A DNA stretch of 64,000 nucleotides from Pyropia yezoensis (lineage: Eukaryota; Rhodophyta; Bangiophyceae; Bangiales; Bangiaceae). The notes under the pieces were generated by a model, which was given only the letters and a program-made list of their open reading frames with translations, made no database searches and was not told the DNA's origin. Numbering within the stretch: position 1 is the first letter of the stretch; each line of letters begins with the position of its first letter. The stretch lies in NCBI GenBank assembly GCA_009829735.1, contig CM020618.1:17841346-17905345 (forward strand), written 5' to 3'. Positions 33,251-43,149 of this stretch are shown piece by piece. The position numbers and the translations under genes are program-made.

Positions 33251-33991
33251 CCACTGCAGGTTGGCTGGCGCAAAACGACGGGTGCAGTATGGGGCAACGC
33301 ACTCGCAGCCCCGTGACCGCCTCGACCGCGCTGCTTATCTACCCGCCCACATCATTGCAGGACGCGACGCCAGCGAGCGCCAACCCATGGCCGGCCAGAC
33401 GAGGGCAGCCTGCCCAGGCGTTGCCACCGCCAAGCAATCGACGATGGCAGGCCGGGACGCGTCCTCGCCACCCGTGTCAGAGCCGACAGACCGATTTATG
33501 GCCGACCTGCCGGCTCTGTGCGTCGACACCCGCTCGTATGGCATGGCATAAGCCCGTGATGTTCAGTTTCATGTTTTGCAGGTCGAAAATACGCACAACG
33601 TGGCGTCGGTTGAGGGGAAAAAAGAAAAGAGAAAAAAACTGCCGGTCACTGCCCGTGTCCGTCCCGCCGCGGCGCAGGTGGTCGGAGGGGGGACCCACTC
33701 GCGCGCACGCTGCCCCCTCCTCACCACACGCACAAAGAGAGCCGGAAGGACGACGGAGAGAGACACAAACAGGCAAACTGGGTCCAGACTCGCGGAGAGG
33801 AATAACGACAGCCATACACCATCAGAAGCGCAATGAGCTACTCTCTTCTAAGCGCATTTTTTCCTTCTCTTATCTCCGGTGCTTCACGCTGCTTCTTGGG
33901 GTGGTAAGCCAGAAGTCCGCAAGAAGCCCATCTTAACTGGGCGTGCCCCCGCGGTCGGCAGAGGGCATGGGTGCGGGTGCAGCACACGCGC
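33251..33991. other. Intergenic, upstream of the acyltransferase
   Basis: Sequence between the UFSP2 3' end and the acyltransferase start. It includes moderately AT-rich stretches (33570-33640 and 33830-33900) that may hold UFSP2 3' UTR and the acyltransferase promoter. No conserved frame is seen. Confidence 0.4.
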
Positions 33992-36331
33992 TCACACCCC
34001 CGGAGGGGGGACGGGCCAACAAAAGTTGTAAAACGCGGTGGCGTCAAGGTCGGCCAGCCGCACCCACCGCACCGCGGCGGCCCCCCCCCCCACCACGTGC
34101 GGGTCCACCACCAGCAGCGCCGCCGTGCCGCCCCCCCCCGTCGCAATGCCCACCGCCGTCAGCGCGCGGTCGCCGCCGCCCACCATGACGGGCGACGCGG
34201 CGCCGGCGGGCGCAAAGTGCGCCCGCAGCGGCGCGGCCGCCGCCGCCGCCTCCCCCGCCCGCACGTGGAGGAGGCGGCAGCCGACGCCGAGCGTCTCGTC
34301 GAGCGCCAGCGCCACCTCGGCGGCGCCCACCCAGCTGGCGCTGCCGACAAAGGCGGGCGGCTTGTCCCCCGCCGCCACCAGCGCTGCCTGCAGCTCCCGC
34401 AGCGTCGGCACGGTGGCGCGGGCGGCGGCCGCCGCGCCGGCCGCCAGCGCCCACGACGCGAGCGTTTGGGCGGACCGGTAGGCGCAGCCCCAGCCAACAT
34501 CCCCGCCGCGGCCGGCTACGTACGCATACGCCGCGTACGGTCCTCGGACCGTTGCGAGCGTCACGGGGGGGGGGAGGCGGTGGCCGCCGCCCGCCGCGGC
34601 AGCGGTGTGGGGGCTCACCTGCGGGAGGGGCGAGGGGGGGGGGGGGGGATGGGTAGGGGCGGCAGCGGGGGGGTCCCACCCCCGGCCCAGCGCCCGATGG
34701 GGCGTGAGCAGCCTCGCGGCGGGCAGGCTCAGTGCCGCGTGCAGCGCCGCCCGCCGCGGGTCACTGGGCGTTACCGGGTAGGTCACCCGCGGCTCTGGGA
34801 GCGTCAAGACGGTGGGCAGCGGCGGCGGCGCCGTCGTCCCTGTGTGGGCGGTGGGTGGGGGGGCCGCCCCGGGCGGCCACGGCAGGCCCTCTGCCCACGG
34901 CGCGTAGTGGGCCACTGCCACCGCAGCCGCAGACGCTGCCGGCAAGGACGCGCCACCGGTGAGTGCCGCCGCCGCCCGGCCGGCGGCGGCGACGAGACGG
35001 CCGACGCCGCCCGCCACCCCCGCCGACCGCCCAACATAGGCGACCACGTCCACGAGCACCCCGGCGGGCGGCGACGACCACCCGTTAACGCCAGCGTCAC
35101 CGCCCTGGGGCGGGGGGGGGAGCCCCCCGGCGGCGGGGACAAGCCCGCCGCCCCCCGGCACGGGCGGCGCGTCGACGAGCAGCTCTACCCGCACGGGGGC
35201 GGCCGCCGCGGCGGCCGCCACCGCCGCTACCGCCGCCACAGCCGGCCGCCCCCCCCGGGCGGCGCGCCCGCCGCCCCCCCCCCCCACCGCCGCGGCCGCG
35301 GCGGCAACAGCTGCGTCCCCGTCCAGCGCAGCCGCCACCGCCGCGGCTGCCGCGGCGGCAACGCCCCGGCCACCACGCGGTCGGCCGCCGCGGCCGCGGC
35401 CGTTGCCGCGGCCGCCACGACCGCGGCCACGGCGTGGCGGCGTTGCCAGTGGCGTTGCGGCCTTGGCAGGGGCGCCGCCGCCGTCCATGCCACCCCCGCC
35501 TGTGGGCGCTAGTTCCCCCGCCAGCAGCGCAGCGATGGTCCCCGCCCCCTCCTCCTCCGCAGGGGCATCGCCCCCCCCTTTCCCGACGCGTACGTCCACC
35601 CCCCCACAGCGGACGCCCACCACCGCCGCAACAGTGGCCGTCGCCGCCGCCGCCGGCAGCCGCGCCACCCACCGGAGCAGCACGTAGGGCGCCCACGCGG
35701 AGGCCGTGGCGACGGCCGTCGCCTCCACTGGCACCACAGTCCAACCGCCGCCGCCGCCGCCGCCGCCGCCACCGCCACCGTCGCCACAGTCACAGCCGTC
35801 CCTGCCAGCAGCCCACAAGAGGGCCTCCTCCCCTCCGCCCCGCCCACCACCGCCACCACCACCCCCCACCCGCAGCAGCGGCAGCCGCTCCCACGCGTGG
35901 CGGGGGGGCACCCACGGCGGCCGTGGCGGTGGCACTGGCGGCGCCGCCGCCGCCACCGCCGACTCTTGTGCCGCCGCAGCCGCCGCCGCCGCCGCCACCG
36001 CCGCCGCCGCCGCGGGAGCCGGGCCAGCGGCGGGGGGAACCACCACCGCCACCACCGCCAGCGGCGGCGGCAGGTGCGTCAGCACTGCCGTCGCTGCTGC
36101 CGCCACCGCTTCTTGCGGCGGTGGCGGGGGTAGGGGCGGCTTTGGGGGGGTGACGGCGCCACCTGGCGTGGGAGCAGGGAGGGCGGCTGGGGGCGCCGTC
36201 GCGGCCGCCGCGGCGGCCGGAACGGCAACGACAAAGAGGCCCGTCGTGTCGACGCCGACGAGAGCGGCGGGGGTGGTGGCGGCCGCTGCGGCGGCGGCGG
36301 CGGCGGCCGTCAACACCAGGGGGGCGGCCAT
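33992..36331 (-). CDS. UFSP2: UFM1-specific protease 2 (peptidase C78)
   Basis: UFSP2 matures the ubiquitin-like modifier UFM1 and removes it from targets such as the ER-bound ribosome. The C-terminal catalytic domain is clear: GDVGWGCAYRSAQTLASWAL (catalytic Cys616), VPTLRELQAALVAAGDKPPA, FVGSASWVGAAEVALALDET, PVMVGGGDRALTAVG and VVDPHVVGG with the Asp743-Pro-His745 pair. The end, AFYNFCWPVPPP, matches the family terminus. ATG 36331 (MAAPLVLTAAAA) is the preferred start; the frame extends to 36553 but that extension is Pro/Arg-rich and unlike the family. At 779 residues it is longer than animal UFSP2 (under 500) because of Ala/Gly/Pro-rich insertions in the N-terminal half. It is divergent from the TsaD gene with a 415-bp spacer. 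Overlapping frames on the other strand are shadows. Confidence 0.9.
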   Translation of the reverse strand: MAAPLVLTAAAAAAAAAATTPAALVGVDTTGLFVVAVPAAAAAATAPPAALPAPTPGGAVTPPKPPLPPPPPQEAVAAAATAVLTHLPPPLAVVAVVVPPAAGPAPAAAAAVAAAAAAAAAQESAVAAAAPPVPPPRPPWVPPRHAWERLPLLRVGGGGGGGGRGGGEEALLWAAGRDGCDCGDGGGGGGGGGGGGWTVVPVEATAVATASAWAPYVLLRWVARLPAAAATATVAAVVGVRCGGVDVRVGKGGGDAPAEEEGAGTIAALLAGELAPTGGGGMDGGGAPAKAATPLATPPRRGRGRGGRGNGRGRGGRPRGGRGVAAAAAAAVAAALDGDAAVAAAAAAVGGGGGGRAARGGRPAVAAVAAVAAAAAAAPVRVELLVDAPPVPGGGGLVPAAGGLPPPPQGGDAGVNGWSSPPAGVLVDVVAYVGRSAGVAGGVGRLVAAAGRAAAALTGGASLPAASAAAVAVAHYAPWAEGLPWPPGAAPPPTAHTGTTAPPPLPTVLTLPEPRVTYPVTPSDPRRAALHAALSLPAARLLTPHRALGRGWDPPAAAPTHPPPPPSPLPQVSPHTAAAAGGGHRLPPPVTLATVRGPYAAYAYVAGRGGDVGWGCAYRSAQTLASWALAAGAAAAARATVPTLRELQAALVAAGDKPPAFVGSASWVGAAEVALALDETLGVGCRLLHVRAGEAAAAAAPLRAHFAPAGAASPVMVGGGDRALTAVGIATGGGGTAALLVVDPHVVGGGAAAVRWVRLADLDATAFYNFCWPVPPPGV

Positions 36332-36746
36332 GGCGCAAGGGGGGGAGGGGTGGAGTGGTAGGCTTGTGACCATGTCTGGGGGGGGGGGGGGGGGGTGCGT
36401 CGTCGACGGTCCCCCTCGAGGCGACGAGCGGGAGGCCGGCTCGCCGGGGCACACGTGGCCAACTTCGTGCATGTTTGAGAACGCCCTTTCAGTTTGGCCA
36501 CTGAGGCCAGACCATTTCCTCAGCCCGGGCTTTGTACGGAGGCTACTTCCCATTGAGTATGGTCGTCAAGGCGTGATCCAGCTGGGACGACCGCAACCTC
36601 GGTCGTCGTGTCCCCCTTCCCACCACTCCTACCTTTTCATCCCCCCCCCCCACCGCCCGACGCTCCCCGCCCTCCCGCGCTCCCCTCTCCGCGACGACCC
36701 TGCGCCCGTCATGCGCCCCCCCCCCCCCCCCTCAAGCAGCGTCGCC
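36332..36746. promoter_or_regulatory. Shared divergent promoter region (UFSP2 / TsaD)
   Basis: The 415 bp between two divergent starts must contain both 5' UTRs and promoters. It has several C- and G-runs (a G-run near 36381-36395, C-runs near 36643 and 36717) and a lower-GC core around 36470-36560. No TATA box is clear. Confidence 0.4.
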
Positions 36747-37257
36747 ATGGCGTTTTGTGCGGGTGGCTGCGCCCCCGCGGCGGCGCTGCGGGCCCGCCTC
36801 GGCCCCGCCGCCGCCCGCGCCGCCGCGCCGCGCCTGTGCACCGCCGCCGCCTCCCGCCGCCGACGGCGGCTGCTGTCGACGGCGTCCGCCGCCGCGGGGG
36901 GGGGGGGGGGGGGCCGACGCCGGGGGTGCCCGCCGCCGCGCCGGCACCGTCCCCGTCGCTGTCGTCCCCGTCGGTGCACCCCCCGTCGGCGTCGGCGTCG
37001 ACGCCGCCGCCGCCGCCACTGGCGGCGGCGGCGGCGGCGGGTGCTCCGCCGCCCGCCCCCACCCCTACCCCCACCCCCGCGGCCACCCGTCGGCAGCGGC
37101 GGCTGGCCACCGTCGGGCAGGCCAAGGCGGTTCTTGCCGCCGACGCCCCCGACGCGGCGGTCAATGGGCGCGGCGAGGCCGTGCCGTCCTTTGACCGCTC
37201 CCTGCGGCTCCCCCCCGACTGGCTCGCCGCCGGCCGCGCCCGCCGGGCGGCCCGCCG

Positions 37258-37288
<31 letters not shown>

Positions 37289-38707
37289 GCGGGCGGGGGC
37301 ACCCCCGCGGTCCCGGTGGGGGACTCGCCCGCGGCGGCCGCGGCGGCCGCCTCCCCCGGCACCTTCCTCGTCCTGGGCATTGAAACGTCGTGCGACGACA
37401 CGGCCGCGGCGGTGGTGTCGTCGACGGGGGCGGTGCTGGGCGCGGCGGCGGCGAGCCAGGCAGATGTCCACCGCGCGTTTGGCGGGGTGGTGCCGTCGTT
37501 GGCCCGCGACGCGCACGCGGCCGCGATTGGGCGGGTGGTGGCCGACGCGCTGGCCGCCGCCGGCCTCGCCGCCGATGAGGTGGACGCGGTGGGCGTGACG
37601 GCGGGGCCGGGCCTGGAGGTGTGCCTGCGGGTGGGCGCCCGCGCGGCGGTCGCCGCGGCGGTTGACGCGGACGTGCCGCTGGTGACGGTCAACCACCTTG
37701 AGGCGCACGTGCTCGTCGCCCGCCTTCCGGGGGGGGGGGTGCCGCCGCCGCCGCCCGCCGGGGCGGCGGGAGGGGGGGTGGTGCCCCCACCTGCCGCCCC
37801 TGCTGCTGCTGCTGCTGCTGCTACTACCGCCGCGCCCCCCCCCTCAACACCAGTGGCCAGCGGCGTCGTGCCGGCGGCGCCATCCCCCCCCGACCCCGCC
37901 GCCCCCCCCCCCCCCTTTGTGCCCGCCGTGGAGTTCCCCTTCCTCACCCTCCTCGTCAGTGGCGGCCACTGCCAGCTGCTGCTCGCGCGGGGCGTTGGGG
38001 ACTATGCGGTCCTTGGGGGCACCCTGGACGACGCGGCGGGGGAGGCGTTTGACAAGACCGCTCGGCTGCTCGGGCTGGACGTGGCCGCCGGCGGGGGCCC
38101 CGCCCTCGAGGCGCTCGCCGCGCAGGGCGACGCCGACGCGGTGCCGTTTCCGGTGCCGATGGCGCGGCGGCGTGACTGTGACTTTTCGTTTGCGGGGCTC
38201 AAAACGTCGGTGCGGACGGCGGTGGGCCGGCTGGCAGGGGCGGGGGGGGTGCTGACCGACACGGCCCGCGCAGACGTGGCCGCGTCCTTCCAGCGCGTGG
38301 CGGTGCGGCACCTGCAGCAGCGCACCGCCACGGCGGTGGCGGCCATGGTCGCCGACGCAGAGGCTGCTGCCGCTGCCGCGACCGCCGCCGCCGCCCCCGC
38401 CGCGGCCGGGGCAGGGGGTGTCGCCGACGGTGGCGGCGCCGCGGCCGCCGCTCCCTCCCCCCCGCCAGTGACCACGCTGGTGGTGGCGGGCGGGGTGGCG
38501 GCCAACGCGTCGGTGCGGTCTGCGCTGGCGGGGGTCGTGGCGGCCACGCCCGGGTGGTCCATGGTCGTGCCCCCGCCCGCCCTGTGCACGGACAATGGGG
38601 TGATGGTCGCGTGGGCGGCCGCCGAGCGGCTGCTGGGGGGGGTGGCCAACGAGCGGGAGGGGTGGGCGGTGCGCGCGCGATGGCCGCTGGGCGGGCGGGG
38701 GGGGTGA
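36747..38707 (+). CDS. Mitochondrial tRNA N6-adenosine threonylcarbamoyltransferase (TsaD/Qri7/OSGEPL1)
   Basis: The enzyme transfers threonylcarbamoyl to A37 of ANN-decoding tRNAs in organelles. The catalytic domain carries LVLGIETSCDDTAAAVV, GGVVPSLARDAH, VGVTAGPGLEVCLRVG, the metal-binding VNHLEAH, LLVSGGHCQLL, GEAFDKTARLLGL, FSFAGLKTSVRTAV, VVAGGVAANASVR and ALCTDNGVMVAWAA. ATG 36747 (MAFCAGGCAPAAALRAR) begins a mitochondrial-type presequence ending RRRRRLLSTAS. That presequence is in a different frame from the catalytic domain. The frames switch at the G18 run 36896-36913, consistent with one missing or two extra G. The catalytic frame upstream of the run has no plausible presequence. 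Pro/Ala-rich linkers interrupt the domain at about 37730-37910 and 38370-38460. The gene ends 174 bp from the convergent Hog gene. Confidence 0.9.
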
Positions 38708-38881
38708 GGGGGCGGCGATGGGGATGGGTGGTTTGGCGAGTGGGCGGGCGGGCTGCAGGGCGGGGGGGAGGGGGGGGAGGGGGGGGGAGGGGGGGGGACA
38801 GACAGGCTTTGGCCTCGAAGGTACGGTACCTCTTGTTCTTGTTTTCCGCGGGAAACACGGACGGGTTGGCACGCATCTTGC

Positions 38882-40792
38882 TCATCTTCCCAGCTGGCCG
38901 GCTGTGCTCTGTCGTTGGGACCCTGTCGCACGTCCCGTCGACTGCTCCCCCGCCCCCCGCCCCCCTCTCCCCCCCCCCCCCCCCCCCCCTCCCCTCCCCA
39001 ACCTCACGCGTGCCCCCCCCCCCACCCCACCGCCCGCCCCGTGGCGGCGACCGCCGCCACCCCCCCCCCCCCCCCCCCCCCAGGCCGCCCACGCGGCGCG
39101 GGCCACCCCCAGCGCCGCGTGCGCCACCGCCGGGGGGACCGCGTCGGTGTAGGCGCTGACCGCCACGCCGTCCACGACCAGGCTCCCCGCCAGCGGGTGG
39201 GGGTTGTACAGCCCCCGCCCCGCCACCCCCGCCACCGTCGACGTGATGATGCCGTCCCCGCCGTCGGCGAGCGTCACTGTCGACCCGACGCGGAGGCTCC
39301 GCGCCGCGACGAGGGCGCCCGTGGGGGGGACGGGCACCAGATGGCCAGCCGACAGGGTCAGCGTGCCCGCCGCTGGCGCCGGCGGCGGCTTGTCTCCCGC
39401 GGGGGGCGCCGCCCGCGCCCAGGTCAGGCGCGTAAACGACGCGGCCGCGGCCGAGTCCCGGTGGCTCCACGCGTGCACCGCTGAGCCGCCGCCGCCGTCG
39501 GCGCAGCCGCCCGTCGCGGCGACAGTCTGTCCCTGCGGCCTGGCGGCGGCGCCCCCCCCCGGGCGGGGCGCCGCGCACACCACATCCCCCGTGGCGAGCG
39601 CCGCCATGACCGCCACCGACCCGTTGGCCAGCCCCACAACCGCGGTGGCGGGGAAGCACGCGGCGGCGCCGGCGGTGGCCCCGCCCCCCGCCGCCCCCGC
39701 CTCCTTTTCGGGGCCCCCAAAGAACCGCGACTCGGCGTCCACCCACACGCACACCCCCGCCGGCGGAACGGCCGCGGCGGCGGTGGCGGCGGCGGCGGTA
39801 GCGTCCCCGCCACCGCCGCCGCCACCGCCACCGCCGCCGGCGCCGCCACCACCGCCAACGGGGGCGTAGGTGGACACGGCGCCCTCCCCCGGCGGGAGGC
39901 TGATGTTGAGCCCCCCCCCCAGCGTGACCCCGTCGTACCGCACCCACCCCGTCGACGGGGCGTGCCACAGGGACAGCTGCCCCGCGGGCGCGCCGCGGCC
40001 GCCGCCGCCACACACCCGGTCGCCGCCGGCCTCGTGGCCCACCCAAAACTCTGCCGTCCCCCACAGCACCGCAAAGATGGCGGCGGCGGCGGGGTGGCCA
40101 AACACCGCCTCCCGGGTGGCCGTCACGCCCAGCGCCGCTGCCCGGTCGGAGTAGCCGACCGCCGACGCGGGGAGGAGGGTGAGGTAGCCGGGCGTCGTCG
40201 CCGCGGCGGCACCGGCCGCGGCGTCCCCGTCCCCGCCGTCGCCGCCGCCACCCCCCCCGCCGCACGCGACGCCGTCCATGGCCATGGCGGTGTGGGGCAC
40301 CCGGAGGGCGCCCGCCGCGGCGGCCGCGTCGCCCGGCGCCCGCTCCACCGCCGAGAGGGTGAGGGTGGTGGCGCCACCGCAGGCGGCGGTGGGCAGGCCC
40401 GCCACCCCCACGCTGTACGTGTGGAGAAATGGGAGGAAGCGGATGACCGCGGCGGGCGGCTCCGCCGCCGTGGGGGCCACCACCGCCTTGGCAGCCGGCC
40501 CACCCAGCCGCACGCCGCCCGCGCCGGGCGGGTGGGGGTGCCGCACCAGCCGCCGGCGGGCGGGCGGGGCGGCGGTGGGGGCAAGGACGTCGCCGGCGGT
40601 GGCGGCGGCGGCCGTGGCGGTGCCCGCCGTGGCAGCGGCGGCGGCGGGTCCCCCACGGGGGGGGAGGTGCTGCTGCACGTCGAGCGTCACGTGGTGGCCA
40701 CCAGCGCGGCTGCCGCTGCCGCCGACCAGGAGCGCCGCCGCCACTGCCACGGCCGCCGCCGCCACCCCGCGCCGCCGCGGCCGTTGCGCCAT
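38882..40792 (-). CDS. Secreted Hedgehog-type Hint (Hog) domain protein
   Basis: ATG 40792 (MAQRPRRRGVAAAAVAVAAA) starts a good signal peptide; the frame extends upstream to 40903 without one. Residues about 40-370 form an unrecognised extracellular domain interrupted by Gly-rich linkers; it contains IRFLPFLHTYSVGVAG, AAIFAVLWGTAEFWVGHEAG and LNISLPPGEGAVSTYAP. Residues 379 to about 568 match the Hint/Hog fold: Cys379 at CFPATAVVGLANGSVAVMAA, then WSHRDSAAAASFTRLTWA, LTLSAGHLVPVPPTGALVAA and GLYNPHPLAGSLVVDGV. Cys and the block-B His are kept, and Ser replaces the usual Thr of T-x-x-H. In hedgehogs the Hint domain cleaves itself by thioester formation; activity here is an inference. Residues after about 568 are a poly-Gly/Arg tail following a C22 run (39060-39081), so the true C-terminus is uncertain. 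A red-algal Hog protein is plausible because Hog domains are known outside animals. Confidence 0.8.
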   Translation of the reverse strand: MAQRPRRRGVAAAAVAVAAALLVGGSGSRAGGHHVTLDVQQHLPPRGGPAAAAATAGTATAAAATAGDVLAPTAAPPARRRLVRHPHPPGAGGVRLGGPAAKAVVAPTAAEPPAAVIRFLPFLHTYSVGVAGLPTAACGGATTLTLSAVERAPGDAAAAAGALRVPHTAMAMDGVACGGGGGGGDGGDGDAAAGAAAATTPGYLTLLPASAVGYSDRAAALGVTATREAVFGHPAAAAIFAVLWGTAEFWVGHEAGGDRVCGGGGRGAPAGQLSLWHAPSTGWVRYDGVTLGGGLNISLPPGEGAVSTYAPVGGGGGAGGGGGGGGGGGDATAAAATAAAAVPPAGVCVWVDAESRFFGGPEKEAGAAGGGATAGAAACFPATAVVGLANGSVAVMAALATGDVVCAAPRPGGGAAARPQGQTVAATGGCADGGGGSAVHAWSHRDSAAAASFTRLTWARAAPPAGDKPPPAPAAGTLTLSAGHLVPVPPTGALVAARSLRVGSTVTLADGGDGIITSTVAGVAGRGLYNPHPLAGSLVVDGVAVSAYTDAVPPAVAHAALGVARAAWAAWGGGGGGGGGGRRHGAGGGVGGGARVRLGRGGGGGGGGRGGRGAGEQSTGRATGSQRQSTAGQLGR

Positions 40793-42004
40793 GACCGCGG
40801 GAGGCGACTGCGACGGCGCCCCAGTTGGAAGCGTGCACGAGAACTTTGGCGTGCGCAGGGGGGTGAAGTGTGGGGGGGAGGCGGGGGTCGCCGGCATGAC
40901 CACGGCGCGGGCGTGATGATGGCGAAGACAGGATAGATGGTAAGGACCTTACCGGACGGACCCGCCGCTCACCTCAACGCGTGCGGTCGGCGGCAGGACC
41001 GCCGCGCGGGGGCAGGCGTCTGGCCCAATCCACGGGTGCTGCGGCAGTACGTCACGGCGGCGCGGCGCGGTCCCACCCCTCTTGACGCCCCCCTCCAGGA
41101 TGGCAGCAGCGGCGCGGGGAGGGCGACCCCTCCTGCGGTCATGCCGCGGGGGGCGGGGGGGGGGACTGCTGTCGTGGCCGCCGACCGACGGGGGCGCCAC
41201 CGCCACGGCGCGCGCCGCCGCTCGCGTGGCGGCGCGACCAACCGCGCGCCCTGCAGCGCCGCTTGCCGTCCCATGCCCGCCGCGCCCCGCCTCCCCCTTC
41301 CCCATGGCGGTCCCTTCTTGTTGTGCTCATGCACCCAGGCGCTCCGCCGCGCAGACCCGACGAAACGAAAGCGCAGTGAGGGCCTTCGTCCGCCCCTCGT
41401 GCGGGCTGCTCATGGCGGCCGGCGGCATGCCGTCCCAGCGGGATGGGGGAGGGGGATGGGGGGAAGGGAAAGCCGAGCCACCAGTGACCCCACCAATGTG
41501 AGCCGGAGCTGAAACGCCGCGCGTTGTTGCGCCGTCCAGCAGCCAGCGGGGAGGCCTGTGCCCCGCCGTCACCTCTCTTCCCCACCCCCCTCCTCCTCAA
41601 GCCACAGCCGGTCACAGCCAGGGCTCAGGGCACCCTACGTGGCCGCCGCCGCCGCTGCCGTCGACGCGTTCTGGCCACCGACGCCGTTGGCGAGGCGAGA
41701 GCCCCCCCCCCCCCCCATCGACCCTGGGGGAGCGGAAAATCATCTGTCCGTGGTCGGTCTCGGCCTTGCATGAAAGCGCCGTTGATCTGACCAGATGCAC
41801 AGTTGTTCGTACAGGTGTGAATGAAAACTGGAAACAAGTCGAAAGATGGCGGCACCTTTCGGGGGGTGGAGCGTGAGTGCGCCGCTCGCGGCGAACCGCT
41901 TCGCTCCCGTCCCTCTCCCCCGCCGCGGCCGCCGTCCCCCCCCTTCCTCATCCCCAATCCTGCTGTCCCCCCCCCCCGCGCCCCCTCTTATTCCGTCTCT
42001 CACC
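40793..42004. other. Divergent intergenic region (Hog / MMAB)
   Basis: 1.2 kb between two divergent starts. It is GC-rich with no conserved frame; short frames on both strands are Arg/Pro-rich. The segment 41740-41870 is less GC-rich and nearest the MMAB start, so it is the better promoter candidate. Confidence 0.4.
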
Positions 42005-42273
42005 ATGTGGCTCGCCCGGTTGCGACAGACTGTGCCCCGCCGTGCGCCGTCGCCAGCGACGGCAGCAGCGGCGGCAGCGGCGGCGGTGGCCGTGCCCGGC
42101 GGCCGCAGCGGTGGCCTGCTCTCTCCGTCCGGCGGCGGCGTCTGCCGCGGCGGCTTCCCCTGCCGGCACGTGGCCACCGCCACCACGCTGGCAGAGGCGG
42201 GGGCCACCCCCCCTACCCTGTCGGGTGACCTCTCCCCGGCGGCAACGGCGGCATCGGCGTCGCCGGCAGCGGA

Positions 42274-42312
<39 letters not shown>

Positions 42313-42922
42313 CAAGTCTGCCCTCTACACCCGCACCGGTGACGGCGGCACGTCGGCGCTCTTCACGGGCGAGCGGGCGGCCAAGACGGCGCCCACCTTC
42401 GCCGCGCTCGGCGACCTGGACGAGGCGGTCGTCGCGCTGGGCGTGGCGATTGCGGGCCTGCAGCGGCCGGCGCCCCCCCCCCCGCCACCGCCGCCCCCAC
42501 CGGCCGCTGCTGCGCCTGGCAGCACGGCGTCAGGAACTCCGCCCCCGCCCCCCCCGCCGCCGCCGCCGCCGCCGCCGCTGCCGTCGCCCTTTGGCGCGCT
42601 CCCCCCTTCACACAGCGGCGGCCGCCCCCCCCTACTCGCCGCCCGCCTCCGCTGGGCGCAGGCCCTTCTCTTTGACGCCGCCGCCGTCGTCGGCACCCCC
42701 CCCGCCCCCGCCGCCGCCGCCCGCGACGCGCGGTCTGCGTACGTTGCGTTTGACGCGCCCGCCGCGGTGCGGGTGCTGGAGGGGTGGACGGACGAGCTGG
42801 ACGCCGCCGCCGGCCCGGTGCGGGGCTTCCTCCTCCCCGGGGGGGGGGGAGTCCACACCGCCCGCGCCATTGTCCGCCGGGCCGAGCGGGCGGTGGCGGC
42901 GGTGGCGGCGGGGCGGGGCGCG

Positions 42923-42965
<43 letters not shown>

Positions 42966-43149
42966 GCCCCCACCAGACGCGGGAGGGGGCATTGGGGGGG
43001 TGCTACGGGTGCTCAATCGGAGCTCTGACTTCCTGTTTGCCGTCGCGCGGGTGGCGGCGGCCGAGACGGGTGAGGGCGACGTGCCGTACAAGCGGTGGCA
43101 GGTGCGGGAGGGGGCGGGGGTCGGGGAGGGGGAGGGAACTCCCGCTTGA
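42005..43149 (+). CDS. MMAB: Mitochondrial cob(I)alamin adenosyltransferase, PduO/MMAB type (frame broken at a G41 run)
   Basis: The enzyme makes adenosylcobalamin for mitochondrial methylmalonyl-CoA mutase. ATG 42005 (MWLARLRQTVPRRAPSPA) starts a typical presequence. The PduO fold follows: LYTRTGDGGTSALFTGER, FAALGDLDEAVVALGVAIAG, LRWAQALLFDAAAVVGTP, VLEGWTDELDAAAGPVRGF and LLPGGGGVHTARAIVRRAER. A run of 41 G at 42924-42964 then occurs. In the original frame the sequence afterwards is junk to 43558. In another frame it gives LRVLNRSSDFLFAVARVAA, the conserved C-terminal motif of the family, and stops at 43149. The gene is therefore probably intact with a wrong homopolymer length or a coding poly-Gly run. 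Pro-rich insertions after AIAGLQRP enlarge the protein. Confidence 0.88.
42924..42964 (+). repeat. 41-bp poly-G run inside MMAB
   Basis: An uninterrupted run of 41 G separates two frames that each carry conserved MMAB motifs. Runs of this length are prone to sequencing and replication slippage and can form G-quadruplexes. Confidence 0.9.

Noticed and set aside
33992..36331. ATG4-type autophagy protease
   Set aside because: The GWGCAYRS cysteine motif, FVGSASWVG and the DPH followed by the YNFCWP ending fit UFSP2 (C78), not ATG4 (C54).
35706..37598. Plus-strand 630-codon frame across UFSP2 as a gene
   Set aside because: Only its last part (from 36747) is meaningful, as the TsaD presequence; the rest is the shadow of UFSP2 low-complexity sequence.
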